Below, piece by piece: positions 1-7,996 of a stretch of 64,000 nucleotides of DNA; the first letter of the stretch is position 1, and every line of letters starts with the position of its first letter. The notes under the pieces are model-generated. The model saw nothing but the letters and a program-made list of their open reading frames with translations. It was not told the DNA's origin and did no database searches. The translations under genes were made by a program, and so were the position numbers. The DNA is from Bacillota bacterium (GTDB taxonomy: Bacteria > Bacillota > Clostridia > Christensenellales > Christensenellaceae), in the NCBI GenBank assembly GCA_023393165.1, contig JAEWMJ010000004.1:143128-207127 (forward strand), written 5' to 3'.

Positions 1-34
1 CCGCACCCGGCCCTGCTCCCACAAAATATATCAT
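1..34 (-). CDS. cbiF: Cobalt-precorrin-4 C11-methyltransferase CbiF (N-terminal fragment)
   Basis: Only the first eleven codons are inside the window. They translate as MIYFVGAGPGA, the usual opening of CbiF/CobM, with the SAM-binding GAGPG loop of the tetrapyrrole methylases. The ATG lies five bases after the stop of cbiL, so it is the next gene of the cbiD-cbiL-cbiF operon. CbiF methylates C-11 of cobalt-precorrin-4 in anaerobic cobalamin synthesis (family knowledge). The rest runs off the left edge, so the family call rests on eleven residues and on operon context. Confidence 0.75.
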   Translation of the reverse strand, partial: MIYFVGAGPGA

Positions 35-39
35 CTTTT

Positions 40-732
40 TTACGCATCCTTTACTATAATGATCGAAAAATAGCTTGCATCTTCCCCTGCGGCGGATAAA
101 TCCTCAAACACCCGTTCGCCGGACATGCCGCACCGCTGCACCATTTTAGCGCATCCGCCCAGATTTTTTTCAGCAATGTCTTTTTTTATTTTGGTAAATG
201 CCCGTCCCGTTTTCATCAGAACCTTGGTTCCCGGCAGTTTAAGGCCTTCTCGCACGCCGCTGTAAGAGCCCGGTATTATATGCAGCGGCTCTGCGCCTTC
301 CGCCAGGGATATGCCCAGCCTTGCCGCAGCCGCGCAGAATGAAGGGACGGCAGGAACGATTTCCGCCTGCCCGCCCATTTGCACCACTTTTTTATGCACA
401 TAAATATAGGTCGAGTACACGGTGGGGTCGCCAAGCGTTAAAAAAGCAACGCTGTTCCCCTTTATAAGGCTTTGCATAATCTGCTCTGCCGCCGATGTAT
501 GGCAGGCGTTCAATAATTCGCCGTCCCGCGTCATGGGCATTGAAATCTCCAGGATCTTTTTATTGCACAGCCCGGGAATGGCGCTTTGGGCAATGGCGAG
601 CGCGGTCATTTCGTTTTCACCGGTATTAGGGACCGCGGCCACTTCGCATTCTTTTATGATTCGTACAGCCTTTAATGTCATCAGCTCCGGGTCTCCCGGT
701 CCAACGCCTACGCCGTATAGTTTTCCCGTCAT
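40..732 (-). CDS. cbiL: Cobalt-factor II C20-methyltransferase CbiL
   Basis: A 230-residue tetrapyrrole methylase that transfers a methyl group from SAM to C-20 of cobalt-factor II (precorrin-2 in the aerobic CobI branch). The SAM-binding GVGPGDPE loop is at residues 8-15 and the second family motif, LTLGDPTVYST, at 98-108. Length is normal for CbiL. The start ATG overlaps the cbiD stop by four bases, indicating translational coupling, and cbiF follows directly. I chose CbiL over CobI because the neighbours cbiD and cbiMNQO belong to the anaerobic, cobalt-early pathway. Transcription is probably governed by the cobalamin riboswitch upstream of cbiD. Confidence 0.93.
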   Translation of the reverse strand: MTGKLYGVGVGPGDPELMTLKAVRIIKECEVAAVPNTGENEMTALAIAQSAIPGLCNKKILEISMPMTRDGELLNACHTSAAEQIMQSLIKGNSVAFLTLGDPTVYSTYIYVHKKVVQMGGQAEIVPAVPSFCAAAARLGISLAEGAEPLHIIPGSYSGVREGLKLPGTKVLMKTGRAFTKIKKDIAEKNLGGCAKMVQRCGMSGERVFEDLSAAGEDASYFSIIIVKDA

Positions 733-1874
733 GTTTTTCCTCCCGCCGTTTTTATATGTTCGATCAGTTCAGGAACCCGGCTTGTCTGGCCCAGCACGCC
801 GTATACGTTTGAAAATAACAATGCACCTGAAAGAACCAGGCCGTTCAGCCGTGCAGACAAATGATATTCTATCCTTTCAGTAATTCTGCGCATGGTTTTT
901 ACCAGTAATCCGGATTTCTCAAGAATATCCAAAGCATGATCCGCAGTGATGCATCCAAGCAGTTCTTCAACAATGGCTTTGCCGGCGCCGGAGGCCGCCG
1001 CATACGAGGCAAATATCTCCATCCTGCAATCCGCGTATTTGGAATGCGTGTTCATGATCCCGCCCGCAAGTTTTACAAGTTTTCCAGCATGCCCTATCAG
1101 CAGGACTCCATCCAGTTTCAGATCCGCCGCATGATCCAGTCCTTCACCAATAAAGTTGCTGCACCTGAGGACGGCGTTTTCTGGTATATCCGATTGTTTT
1201 TTAATAAAATCACCACCATAATTTCCGGGTGTGAAAACAATGGTTTTAATACCGTTCGCATGCATCATGTTCATTTCCAGGCAAATTGAGTCCACCATCG
1301 CCGATTCGCTCATAGGCTCCACTATGCCGCTTGTTCCCAGTATGGACAGGCCCCCTTCGATCCCCAGCCTGGGATTAAAGGTACGTTTGGCGATGGACTC
1401 GCCGTCGGGAATAAAAACTTCAACATCAAGGCCATTACCGTATCCCAATTTATTGCAAACGTCTTTTACCTCCCGTTCAATCATTGCCCTTGGCACAGGA
1501 TTGATGGCGGCGCTGCCCACCGGACAGGAAAGCCCCTTTTTTGTCACCCGGCCCACGCCAATGCCCCCGTCAATTTGTATACGCTGTTCTTTCGTCCTTT
1601 TTACCTTTGCGAATATTTTCATTCCATGGGTAACGTCGGGATCGTCCCCGGCGTCTTTGCGTACCGAGCAGGAAACAAATTCAGGGTCTTTTACCGCATC
1701 CTCCACACAAAAGCCTGCCAAAATCCCCTTGGGTGTGGTTACAGTTACATAAGAGGCGTGTCCGCAGCCAAGCAGCATCATCGCCGCAGCCTTTGCGGCC
1801 GCAGCCGCGCAGGTTCCGGTGGTATATCCGCAGCGAAGTTTCTTTTGGTCTTTTATAACATAAGGTTTTTCCAT
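729..1874 (-). CDS. cbiD: Cobalt-precorrin-5B C1-methyltransferase CbiD
   Basis: A 381-residue CbiD, the enzyme that methylates C-1 of cobalt-precorrin-5B during anaerobic corrin-ring synthesis. The diagnostic N-terminal GYTTGTCAAAAAKAA stretch is at residues 16-30. The frame stays open to an ATG at 1898, but an AGAGGA ribosome-binding site lies inside that extension, nine bases before the ATG at 1874, so 1874 is the likely start. It is the first gene of a cbiD-cbiL-cbiF operon with four-base overlaps. A cobalamin riboswitch followed by an intrinsic terminator lies immediately upstream, so expression should fall when adenosylcobalamin is plentiful. Confidence 0.95.
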   Translation of the reverse strand: MEKPYVIKDQKKLRCGYTTGTCAAAAAKAAAMMLLGCGHASYVTVTTPKGILAGFCVEDAVKDPEFVSCSVRKDAGDDPDVTHGMKIFAKVKRTKEQRIQIDGGIGVGRVTKKGLSCPVGSAAINPVPRAMIEREVKDVCNKLGYGNGLDVEVFIPDGESIAKRTFNPRLGIEGGLSILGTSGIVEPMSESAMVDSICLEMNMMHANGIKTIVFTPGNYGGDFIKKQSDIPENAVLRCSNFIGEGLDHAADLKLDGVLLIGHAGKLVKLAGGIMNTHSKYADCRMEIFASYAAASGAGKAIVEELLGCITADHALDILEKSGLLVKTMRRITERIEYHLSARLNGLVLSGALLFSNVYGVLGQTSRVPELIEHIKTAGGKT

Positions 1875-1891
1875 GCCATATTTTCCTCTAT

Positions 1892-1925
1892 AAAACAAAT
1901 AAGGCGCCTCACTATGAAGCGCCTT
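1892..1925 (-). terminator. Riboswitch-linked intrinsic terminator upstream of cbiD
   Basis: On the minus strand AAGGCGC pairs with GCGCCTT around an 11-base loop and is followed by ATTTGTTTTA. It sits between the cobalamin aptamer and the cbiD ribosome-binding site, as expected of the expression platform of a transcription-terminating riboswitch. The mutually exclusive antiterminator pairing was not worked out. Confidence 0.75.
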
Positions 1926-1950
1926 TATTCAGCAAAAATACCTGCCAAAA

Positions 1951-2100
1951 ACCTGAACACCTCAGAATCCCGTGGGGTTGTACATTCAGCAATACCGGCA
2001 AGTAATCTGACTTATGCATACTAAATATGCAATCACAGTAGCGGACCTGTGCGGGATTCTCACCCGCTTCCCTTTTTAAGCAAAGCACCCGTATTGAAAC
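1951..2100 (-). promoter_or_regulatory. Cobalamin riboswitch 1 (upstream of cbiD)
   Basis: Read on the minus strand, this has the B12-box region (CCGCTACTGTGA), the preceding GGGAAGCGGGTGAGAATCCCGC segment in pieces, and a 3' AAGTCAGATTACTTGCCG-like element (here TAAGTCAGATTACTTGCCGG), all typical of cobalamin aptamers. It lies between cbiO and cbiD and is followed by an intrinsic terminator. Its sequence is strikingly similar to riboswitch 3 at 5336-5483, implying duplication of a regulatory module. The ligand is inferred from the family and from the cobalamin genes it precedes. Confidence 0.9.
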
Positions 2101-2230
2101 TTATTAAATTATAAAATTATTTGCCCTCAAGCAATAATTTATATTCATTATATATGATAACTTGCCGAAACACAAAATGATTCTCTATCTTTTTTTTGTA
2201 AAATTTTGTTCTCCCAATTTATTCAGCGGG

Positions 2231-3082
2231 TCATCCATCCTCTTTTGGCAGAAATAATTGCAGTATCGTTTTGCGGGCGGTAGAAATCGTTCCTGCCGAT
2301 TCATCCAGGTCAAGACCGTCCTTATGATTCATAACCTGCATGAGATGCGCAATCCGCGGAAGCCTGAGCGAGTGTTTTCTGAGCACTTCGGCGTCTGAAA
2401 AAAGCTCCTTTATGTAACCCGAAGCCGCTATCTTTCCATGGTCCATTACATAGGCGTAATCGCAATACAGTGGAACAATATCCATATCGTGCGTGGCAAT
2501 TACAATGGAAACTTTGTTTTTATCTTTAATATCCGCCAAAAGCTTCAGTATATCGCTTACGCCCGCGGGATCAAGCCCGGCAGTTGGCTCATCAAGTATG
2601 ATCACGTCCGGGCGCATAACCAGGATACCCGCAATGGCAACCCGCTTTTTTTGGCCAAAGCTCAGCGCGTGCGTGGGTTTGTCTGCCAGTTCTTCGATCC
2701 CGGCCTGCAATATAGCTTCATCCACCCTCCGCCGGGCTTCACTTTCATCCAGTCCAAGATTGAAGGCTCCAAAAGAGATGTCTTTTTTTACGCTGGCAGA
2801 AAAAAGCTGGTCGTTCGGATCCTGAAAAACAATACCCACCCGCCTTCTCATTTCGGATACGGATTTTTTATCATAATCCACTTTTTTTCCGTCAAAAAAA
2901 ACATCACCGCTTTTCGGTACCAGTACGCCGTTCAGATTTAAAAACAAGGTTGACTTACCGGCTCCGTTTCCTCCCAGTATGCCTGTAAATTTTCCTTTCT
3001 GAATCCCGATGCTCACATGGTCAAGCGCAGGTTCTTCGTCCTGATACGAATAACAGAGTTCTTGTGTTTCAATAATATTCAT
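2231..3082 (-). CDS. cbiO: Cobalt ECF transporter ATPase CbiO
   Basis: A 283-residue ABC ATPase that powers the CbiMNQO energy-coupling-factor cobalt importer on the cytoplasmic side of the membrane. Visible motifs are Walker A GGNGAGKST (37-45), the Q-loop in FQDPND (86-91), the signature LSFGQKKR (140-147) and Walker B VIILDEPTAGLD (160-171), then the H-loop in THDMD. The frame is open to 3100, but the ATG at 3082 forms an ATGA overlap with the cbiQ stop, which favours the shorter form. It is the last gene of the cbiM-N-Q-O operon; riboswitch 1 and cbiD lie downstream. Confidence 0.94.
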   Translation of the reverse strand: MNIIETQELCYSYQDEEPALDHVSIGIQKGKFTGILGGNGAGKSTLFLNLNGVLVPKSGDVFFDGKKVDYDKKSVSEMRRRVGIVFQDPNDQLFSASVKKDISFGAFNLGLDESEARRRVDEAILQAGIEELADKPTHALSFGQKKRVAIAGILVMRPDVIILDEPTAGLDPAGVSDILKLLADIKDKNKVSIVIATHDMDIVPLYCDYAYVMDHGKIAASGYIKELFSDAEVLRKHSLRLPRIAHLMQVMNHKDGLDLDESAGTISTARKTILQLFLPKEDG

Positions 3083-3870
3083 ATACCTGCTCCAAAACAA
3101 TTATTATTCAGCCAGCCGGCAGCCGCTAATAAACCTGCCAGCGCCAGGGCTCCCCAATACAGTTTAGGGCAGGGGCGATGTTCGTCAGCCAGTACCGTAA
3201 GCTGTCCTTCAAATCCCCGGGATTCCATTGCCGCAAAAGTCCGGTCACACCTCTGGTACGCCCGAAAAAAGAGCATGCTGATCAATGTTCCTGTGGATGA
3301 AAAAGCCGATTTCAAATTTATGTATCCAAGCCTGGATTCCTGCGCGGTACGGATGCGTTCCGCTTCGTCCCATAAAACAAATATATAACGGTAAATAAGT
3401 TCCATCAGGCTGACGACAATGTCTAGCTTTTTTATTTTGCCAAGTTCTGAAAAGAGGCTGGTCATAGGGGTATTGAACGATAAAAAATACATGCAGGCAA
3501 CACATGCCAGTGCTTTTAAAATCAGGCCGATTCCCTTCAAAAGAGAATCGGCGCTGATTCCATAACTGTAACCTCCCACATCAACGCCGAGCAGCAGCGG
3601 CGTTGATGCAGTAAACCGGTTCACCATAATGGTGATGGTACCGATCAACAAAAATCCAAACGGGATCAAAAGAAACCGGATGTACTTTTTCGCAGGCAAC
3701 CCCGCGCACCACACGGTCGCACATCCCATCACAGCCAGCGTCACGAGGCTCGCCAATATTGAATCCACAGCAAGGCAAATCACCAGAGGCGTTAATGAAA
3801 AAACGATTTTAGCTTTAGGATCCGATTTGGCTATTCGGGAATTGTAGGCATATCCGTCAATAAACGTCAC
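3079..3870 (-). CDS. cbiQ: Cobalt ECF transporter transmembrane protein CbiQ
   Basis: A 263-residue integral membrane protein, the T component that couples ATP hydrolysis by CbiO to the substrate-binding CbiMN pair. Several hydrophobic segments fill the first half, and the characteristic cytoplasmic coupling motif AMESRGFEG is near residue 220; the A-R-G core of this motif is what contacts the ATPase in ECF transporters. Start and stop overlap the neighbouring cbiN and cbiO by four bases, so the four subunits are probably translated in a coupled way. Length and motif are normal for the family. Confidence 0.93.
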   Translation of the reverse strand: MTFIDGYAYNSRIAKSDPKAKIVFSLTPLVICLAVDSILASLVTLAVMGCATVWCAGLPAKKYIRFLLIPFGFLLIGTITIMVNRFTASTPLLLGVDVGGYSYGISADSLLKGIGLILKALACVACMYFLSFNTPMTSLFSELGKIKKLDIVVSLMELIYRYIFVLWDEAERIRTAQESRLGYINLKSAFSSTGTLISMLFFRAYQRCDRTFAAMESRGFEGQLTVLADEHRPCPKLYWGALALAGLLAAAGWLNNNCFGAGI

Positions 3871-4160
3871 TTGCCTGCTCCCGGTTTATCCTTTTTGGCT
3901 GTGATCCGGCCCAAAATAAAGCACACAACGCCGGCTCCGATGGCAGCCTGCAATGCAAACAGCAGCGATTCGATTTCTCCGCTGGCGGGTTCCAGAAGTG
4001 AGGACGCCCAGGGTGTATAATCCGGATTGATCTGTCCGATAGCTTCTTCCGCCAGCCCGTCGGCGCCCGCAAATTCCGCATTCTGCAATACAAGAAGCGG
4101 AATCACGACAATAACAACAATAATGGCCAACAGGATAATATTTTTAACCCATAATTTCAT
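3867..4160 (-). CDS. cbiN: Cobalt ECF transporter accessory subunit CbiN
   Basis: A 97-residue protein with two predicted membrane helices, about residues 6-26 and 68-86, flanking an extracytoplasmic loop. That is the topology of CbiN, which assists metal loading into CbiM. The loop contains the family-typical sequence FAGADGLAEEAI. The gene is small and weakly conserved, but its position between cbiM and cbiQ with a four-base overlap into cbiQ makes the assignment firm. The short C-terminal tail is lysine-rich and predicted cytoplasmic. Confidence 0.93.
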   Translation of the reverse strand: MKLWVKNIILLAIIVVIVVIPLLVLQNAEFAGADGLAEEAIGQINPDYTPWASSLLEPASGEIESLLFALQAAIGAGVVCFILGRITAKKDKPGAGK

Positions 4161-4174
4161 TGCAAATCCTCCTT

Positions 4175-4924
4175 CTATATTACGGCGAGTTGTTTTAAAT
4201 CGTTTTCACTGTACTTTTTGAGTACATTGAACACAATAACAGTCAAAAGTCCTTCACATACGGCCAGCGGTATTTGCGTTACGGCAAATATACCCATAAA
4301 CTTGATCATGGAAGCCATAAAACCGCCCGTTGCGTCCGGAAAGGCCAGTGCAAGCTGGATGGAGGTGACGGCATATGTAACAAGGTCCCCGATGCAGGCC
4401 GCCAAAAAGACGGCGATGCCCGATCCTCCACCCAGTTTTTTTGTTAATTTATAAATGCCGTAGGATACAAAAGGCCCTGCTATAGCCATGGAAAATGTGT
4501 TGGCTCCCAGCGTGGTGAGCCCCCCGTGTGCCAGAAGAAGCGCCTGAAACAATAAAATAATAACGCCTATCAGGGACATGGCCGCAGGTCCGAACAGAAT
4601 GGCGCCCAAGCCGACACCGGTAGGATGCGAGCAGCTGCCCGTTACCGAAGGAATTTTGAGTGCAGATAGAACAAAGGCAAACGCGCCGCAAAGCGCAAGC
4701 AGCACCAGATTCTTGGAATTCACCCTTACCTTTTTGCGGATGGAAAGAAAACCCGCAATCACAAACGGTACGCAGGCCACTCCCCAGGCAATCGTCCATT
4801 GTGGAGGGAGATACCCTTCCATAATGTGCATGGCGTTTGCATTGTGTGTTGGTATCAACATGACTGCGGTCAATGCAATTGCAACGGACATTACAATTTT
4901 TTCAATCTTCGTTGTTTTCTCCAT
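4175..4924 (-). CDS. cbiM: Cobalt ECF transporter substrate-binding protein CbiM
   Basis: A 249-residue S component that binds cobalt(II). The metal-binding sequence MHIMEGYLPP starts at residue 32, behind a hydrophobic N-terminal segment ending in NANA that looks like a cleavable signal peptide. Cleavage would expose the Met-His N-terminus used to bind the ion in this family. An AAGGAG site seven bases before the ATG supports the start. It is the first gene of cbiMNQO and is preceded by two cobalamin riboswitches in series, so cobalt import should be repressed when the coenzyme is abundant. Confidence 0.95.
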   Translation of the reverse strand: MEKTTKIEKIVMSVAIALTAVMLIPTHNANAMHIMEGYLPPQWTIAWGVACVPFVIAGFLSIRKKVRVNSKNLVLLALCGAFAFVLSALKIPSVTGSCSHPTGVGLGAILFGPAAMSLIGVIILLFQALLLAHGGLTTLGANTFSMAIAGPFVSYGIYKLTKKLGGGSGIAVFLAACIGDLVTYAVTSIQLALAFPDATGGFMASMIKFMGIFAVTQIPLAVCEGLLTVIVFNVLKKYSENDLKQLAVI

Positions 4925-4999
4925 TTTTCTTCTCCTTATTCATATTTGCTGCAGGAATGAAGAACACGGAAAGAATGAATTGCAATAACGCAAAAGCAT

Positions 5000-5240
5000 A
5001 CCTACAATGTACATAACTATATCCTCCATCCTGGCAGAGCCATAGCTAGCCGCCTGCTTAGCGCAAGCGGTAAAAACAGGCAGTTCTTCTGGCTTGGCAT
5101 CATCATCCGCTCTACCTTCCCGGTTAACCCAGTGGTATATCAGAGAGGATTCCACCTTACAGCGGCGGGACCGCGCGGGATTTTCACCCGGCTTCTCTTT
5201 TCACCAAACGGTTCGATCAGATCCGTCCGGCACCTGTTTT
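5000..5240 (-). promoter_or_regulatory. Cobalamin riboswitch 2 (directly upstream of cbiM)
   Basis: The minus strand shows AAGCCGGGTGAAAATCCCGC, the B12 box CCGCCGCTGTAAGG, and the distal element GCCAAGCCAGAAGAACTGCC, in order and at aptamer-like spacing. The 5' end near GGTGCCGGACGG is also typical. No intrinsic terminator is obvious between it and the cbiM ribosome-binding site about 75 bases further on, so control may be translational or by another route. Its sequence differs clearly from riboswitches 1 and 3. The exact 5' and 3' limits are approximate. Confidence 0.9.
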
Positions 5241-5276
5241 AAAAACCATATGTATTTTTTTATTTTATAACCGGCG

Positions 5277-5313
5277 TCAAATAAAAATAAGACGTCCCGG
5301 CAAGAGGCGTCTT
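5277..5313 (-). terminator. Intrinsic terminator between tandem riboswitches
   Basis: Minus-strand AAGACG pairs with CGTCTT around a GC-rich loop and is followed by TTATTTTTATTT. It directly follows riboswitch 3 and precedes riboswitch 2, so it looks like the expression platform of riboswitch 3. Confidence 0.75.
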
Positions 5314-5335
5314 AATAATACGTATATTATAATTA

Positions 5336-5483
5336 ACCTGAACACCTCGAATCCCGTGGGGTTTCATATCCAGCAATAACGGCAAGTAATCTGGCTTATG
5401 CATACAGTTGTATGCAATTACAGTAGCGGCCCTGCGCGGGATTCTCACCCGCTTCCCTTTTTAAGCAAAGCACCGTTATTTAT
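5336..5483 (-). promoter_or_regulatory. Cobalamin riboswitch 3 (first of a tandem pair before cbiM)
   Basis: On the minus strand this has GGGAAGCGGGTGAGAATCCC, the B12-box region CCGCTACTGTAA, and TAAGCCAGATTACTTGCCG, matching riboswitch 1 over most of its length. It is followed by its own terminator and then by riboswitch 2, with no gene between. Both therefore sit in one leader that reads into cbiM. Confidence 0.88.
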
Positions 5484-5618
5484 TCATATTCTTTTCGAAT
5501 TAATATAATCAGTCTTACTTAATCCACCTATATTATATACTATCCATATAAAGAAGGCAAAGATTATTTAATCATTTCTATAAAACCGATATTGCAGCAT
5601 TAATTTATAAGTCAAATT

Positions 5619-5645
5619 ATAAAAAAAGCGCATTACACTGCGCTT
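5619..5645 (-). terminator. Intrinsic terminator after tRNA-Leu
   Basis: Minus-strand AAGCGCAGTGTAATGCGCTT forms a six-base-pair stem followed by a run of T. It begins two bases after the encoded CCA end of the tRNA. Confidence 0.8.
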
Positions 5646-5647
5646 CT

Positions 5648-5736
5648 TGGTGCCGAAGACCGGGGTCGAACCGGTACGGGGTTTAAATCCCGCAGGATTT
5701 TAAGTCCTGTGCGTCTGCCTGTTCCGCCACTTCGGC
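5648..5736 (-). tRNA. tRNA-Leu (UAA anticodon)
   Basis: The acceptor arms GCCGAAG and CTTCGGC pair, followed by A and an encoded CCA. The anticodon stem-loop CAGGACTTAAAATCCTG carries TAA, reading UUA leucine codons. The T-arm GGTTCGACCCC (minus strand) is standard. A long variable arm, GCGGGATTTAAACCCCGT, makes it a class II tRNA as expected for leucine. It appears as a single gene with its own terminator, upstream of the cobalamin leaders and downstream of the ispH-rpsA terminator. Confidence 0.97.
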
Positions 5737-5820
5737 TCTTAAATTTGACTATATTATTATATTTCACGGTACAGAAAAGGTCAAGAATTTAATGTAACTT
5801 AATTCTGAAAATTTGCAAGT

Positions 5821-5856
5821 TTTTAAAAAAGGCGGAAAATTCCACCTTTTTTAAAA
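5821..5856 (-). terminator. Intrinsic terminator of the ispH-rpsA operon
   Basis: A near-perfect hairpin, AAAAAAGG..GGAA/TTCC..CCTTTTTT, lies about 30 bases after the stop of the fusion gene. The minus strand continues into T-rich sequence. The stem is symmetric and might also act on the other strand. Confidence 0.75.
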
Positions 5857-5884
5857 TTCATATTTTATTGTAAATATATTTCTT

Positions 5885-7996
5885 TTAATCGTCCATCTTG
5901 GGGAAGAAATCCGCAAGGGTTGCGGTAGCGTCTTCCACCGGGGGAATCTCATACTCGTAGTTTTCTTCGCTTTCGGCATGCTTCTTTTCAGGTTTCTCCT
6001 CTTCCGGAAGCAGAGCGCGGATGCTCAGCGTGATCCGTTTTTTGGCGGGATCAACGCCCAATACCTTTGCGCGGACGACATCGCCCACACGAAGCACTTC
6101 TTCCACTTTTTCAAGCCGCCTGTTGGTAATCTGGGAAATATGCACCAGGCCGTCTATTGTGGGTTCCAGGGAAACGAAAGCGCCGAAGGGCAGTATGCGT
6201 ACGACAGTGCCTTCCACTTCGCTGCCCACCAGATATTTTTCCGGGGCGAGATCCCAGGGCTTTGGCGAAAGCTGTTTTAAGCCAAGCGAGATTTTCTTTT
6301 TCTCGGGATCGGCATTGAGTACCAGAACTTCGATTTCCTGCCCGTTTTTCAATACTTCGGACGGATGCTTTACCTTGGTCCAGCTGATATCCGTGATATG
6401 CAGCAGGCCGTCGATTCCGCCGATATCCACAAACGCGCCGAAATCGGTGAGGCGTTTCACTTTGCCGTTTATGCGGTCGCCTTTCTGGAATGAAGCGTAA
6501 AGTTCTTTTTCTTTTTCTTCCTGCTCTTTTTGAAGCACGATTTTATGGGACAGCACAAACCTTCTTTGCCGTTTATCCACTTCGATCACCTGGACGTCCA
6601 GGTCCTGCCCGACAAATTCGTTAAGATCCTCGACATATTTCAGAGAAAGCTGGGAAGCGGGTAAAAACGCGTCGTAGCCTTCCAGTTTGGCAAGCACGCC
6701 GCCCTTAACCACTTTATCAACCTTGATCTTGTAAATCTTCTCACTGTCAAGATTCTCGGTCAATTCTTTCCATTTCAGTTTGGATTCAATGGATTTACGG
6801 GAGAGCACCACATTCCCTTCCCCATCGTTTAAGGATACCACTTCTGCTTCGATGGTATCGCCAAGGGAAAACAAATCATTAGGATTTACATCGCCCCTTG
6901 CCGTCAGGTTTTCTTTCTTTATGATGCCGTCAGATTTATAACCAATATTTACACATATCTCATTGTCGGTGATCTGAACGATCTGGCCGGAAACAACCTG
7001 GCCTTTTTTGATATATACAAAAGTCTTTTCCAACTGTGATAAGAAATCATTGTCTTCGCCGCCTTCTGTATTTGTGTTTTCTACTTCTTCCATGGCTTGG
7101 GCAATTTCAGGTGTAACATCCAATGTTACATCATCAATATCCTGTTGAGTTCCCTTGTTTTCGAGTTCAGTCATGAGTGTTTTTACCTCCCTAATTAGCC
7201 AATCCGGCGTCGATGCACCAGCGACAATACTTATTATATCATCACAATGAATATTTTCAAGTGGCAGTTCGCCAATATTCTCTATATAAAAAGTATTATT
7301 GCAGTTTTTTTTGCACAGTGTATATAGTTTTTCCGTATTTGAAGAATTCTTTCCTCCGATCACCAATACAACGTCTGATCTTCTGGACAATTCTTCCGCT
7401 TCACTCTGCCGTTTTTCGGTTGTATCGCAAATGGAATCAAATATTTCTATATGCGGTATCCGCTCCTCTAAAACTGCCGTTACATCGTTCCAGAGCTGTT
7501 TTGTTATTGTGGTCTGCGCGACAACAAGAACATTATCCATTTGCGGAAGCGCGCGCGCCTCCTCCGTGCTGTTCACGACGTGTACCCGGGCATGCGACCA
7601 TCCCCTGATGCCCATGACTTCCGGGTGGTCTTCCTTGCCCACAATCACAATATGCGCAGCCTCCGAATCCTTCACCTTTTCTTGAATTCGTTTCACAAAC
7701 GGACAGGTCAGATCAAGCAATACAAAATCGTTTTCCCTGATTTCATCAAATACTTTCGCTGGCAGGCCGTGAGACCGTACGACCACCAGTGTGGAATCAA
7801 GTTTTGGGATATCTGAAACCTTGTCGGCAATATGAACGCCCTTTTGGGCAAGTTCGGCAATTACGTTTTTATTATGTATAAGCTCGCCTATGGTATAGAT
7901 ATGATCATATTTGTTTATAACATCGAATACGGAATCCACGGCGCGTTTTACGCCAAAACAGAACCCTGCGTTTTTTGCCGTTATGATTTCAGCCAT
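5885..7996 (-). CDS. ispH: Fusion of 4-hydroxy-3-methylbut-2-enyl diphosphate reductase (IspH) and ribosomal protein S1
   Basis: A 703-residue bifunctional protein. Residues 1-285 are IspH, which reduces HMBPP to isopentenyl and dimethylallyl diphosphate, the last step of the MEP pathway. The three iron-sulfur ligands are C13 (in GFCFGV), C98 (in LTCPF) and C190 (in SICDTT), with active-site histidines at 41, 79 and 124. An acidic linker leads to four S1 RNA-binding repeats from about 330 to 655, of the RpsA type. This fusion is known from many Clostridia. The start overlaps plsC by eight bases, and the gene ends the folD-xseAB-ispA-cmk-plsC cluster, which joins isoprenoid and translation functions. 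Confidence 0.95.
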   Translation of the reverse strand: MAEIITAKNAGFCFGVKRAVDSVFDVINKYDHIYTIGELIHNKNVIAELAQKGVHIADKVSDIPKLDSTLVVVRSHGLPAKVFDEIRENDFVLLDLTCPFVKRIQEKVKDSEAAHIVIVGKEDHPEVMGIRGWSHARVHVVNSTEEARALPQMDNVLVVAQTTITKQLWNDVTAVLEERIPHIEIFDSICDTTEKRQSEAEELSRRSDVVLVIGGKNSSNTEKLYTLCKKNCNNTFYIENIGELPLENIHCDDIISIVAGASTPDWLIREVKTLMTELENKGTQQDIDDVTLDVTPEIAQAMEEVENTNTEGGEDNDFLSQLEKTFVYIKKGQVVSGQIVQITDNEICVNIGYKSDGIIKKENLTARGDVNPNDLFSLGDTIEAEVVSLNDGEGNVVLSRKSIESKLKWKELTENLDSEKIYKIKVDKVVKGGVLAKLEGYDAFLPASQLSLKYVEDLNEFVGQDLDVQVIEVDKRQRRFVLSHKIVLQKEQEEKEKELYASFQKGDRINGKVKRLTDFGAFVDIGGIDGLLHITDISWTKVKHPSEVLKNGQEIEVLVLNADPEKKKISLGLKQLSPKPWDLAPEKYLVGSEVEGTVVRILPFGAFVSLEPTIDGLVHISQITNRRLEKVEEVLRVGDVVRAKVLGVDPAKKRITLSIRALLPEEEKPEKKHAESEENYEYEIPPVEDATATLADFFPKMDD

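Noticed and set aside
4940..5155. 71-residue minus-strand frame before cbiM
   Set aside because: It lies within riboswitch 2; its translation has no conserved features.
5260..5448. 62-residue minus-strand frame in the cobalamin leader
   Set aside because: It lies inside riboswitch 3 and its terminator.
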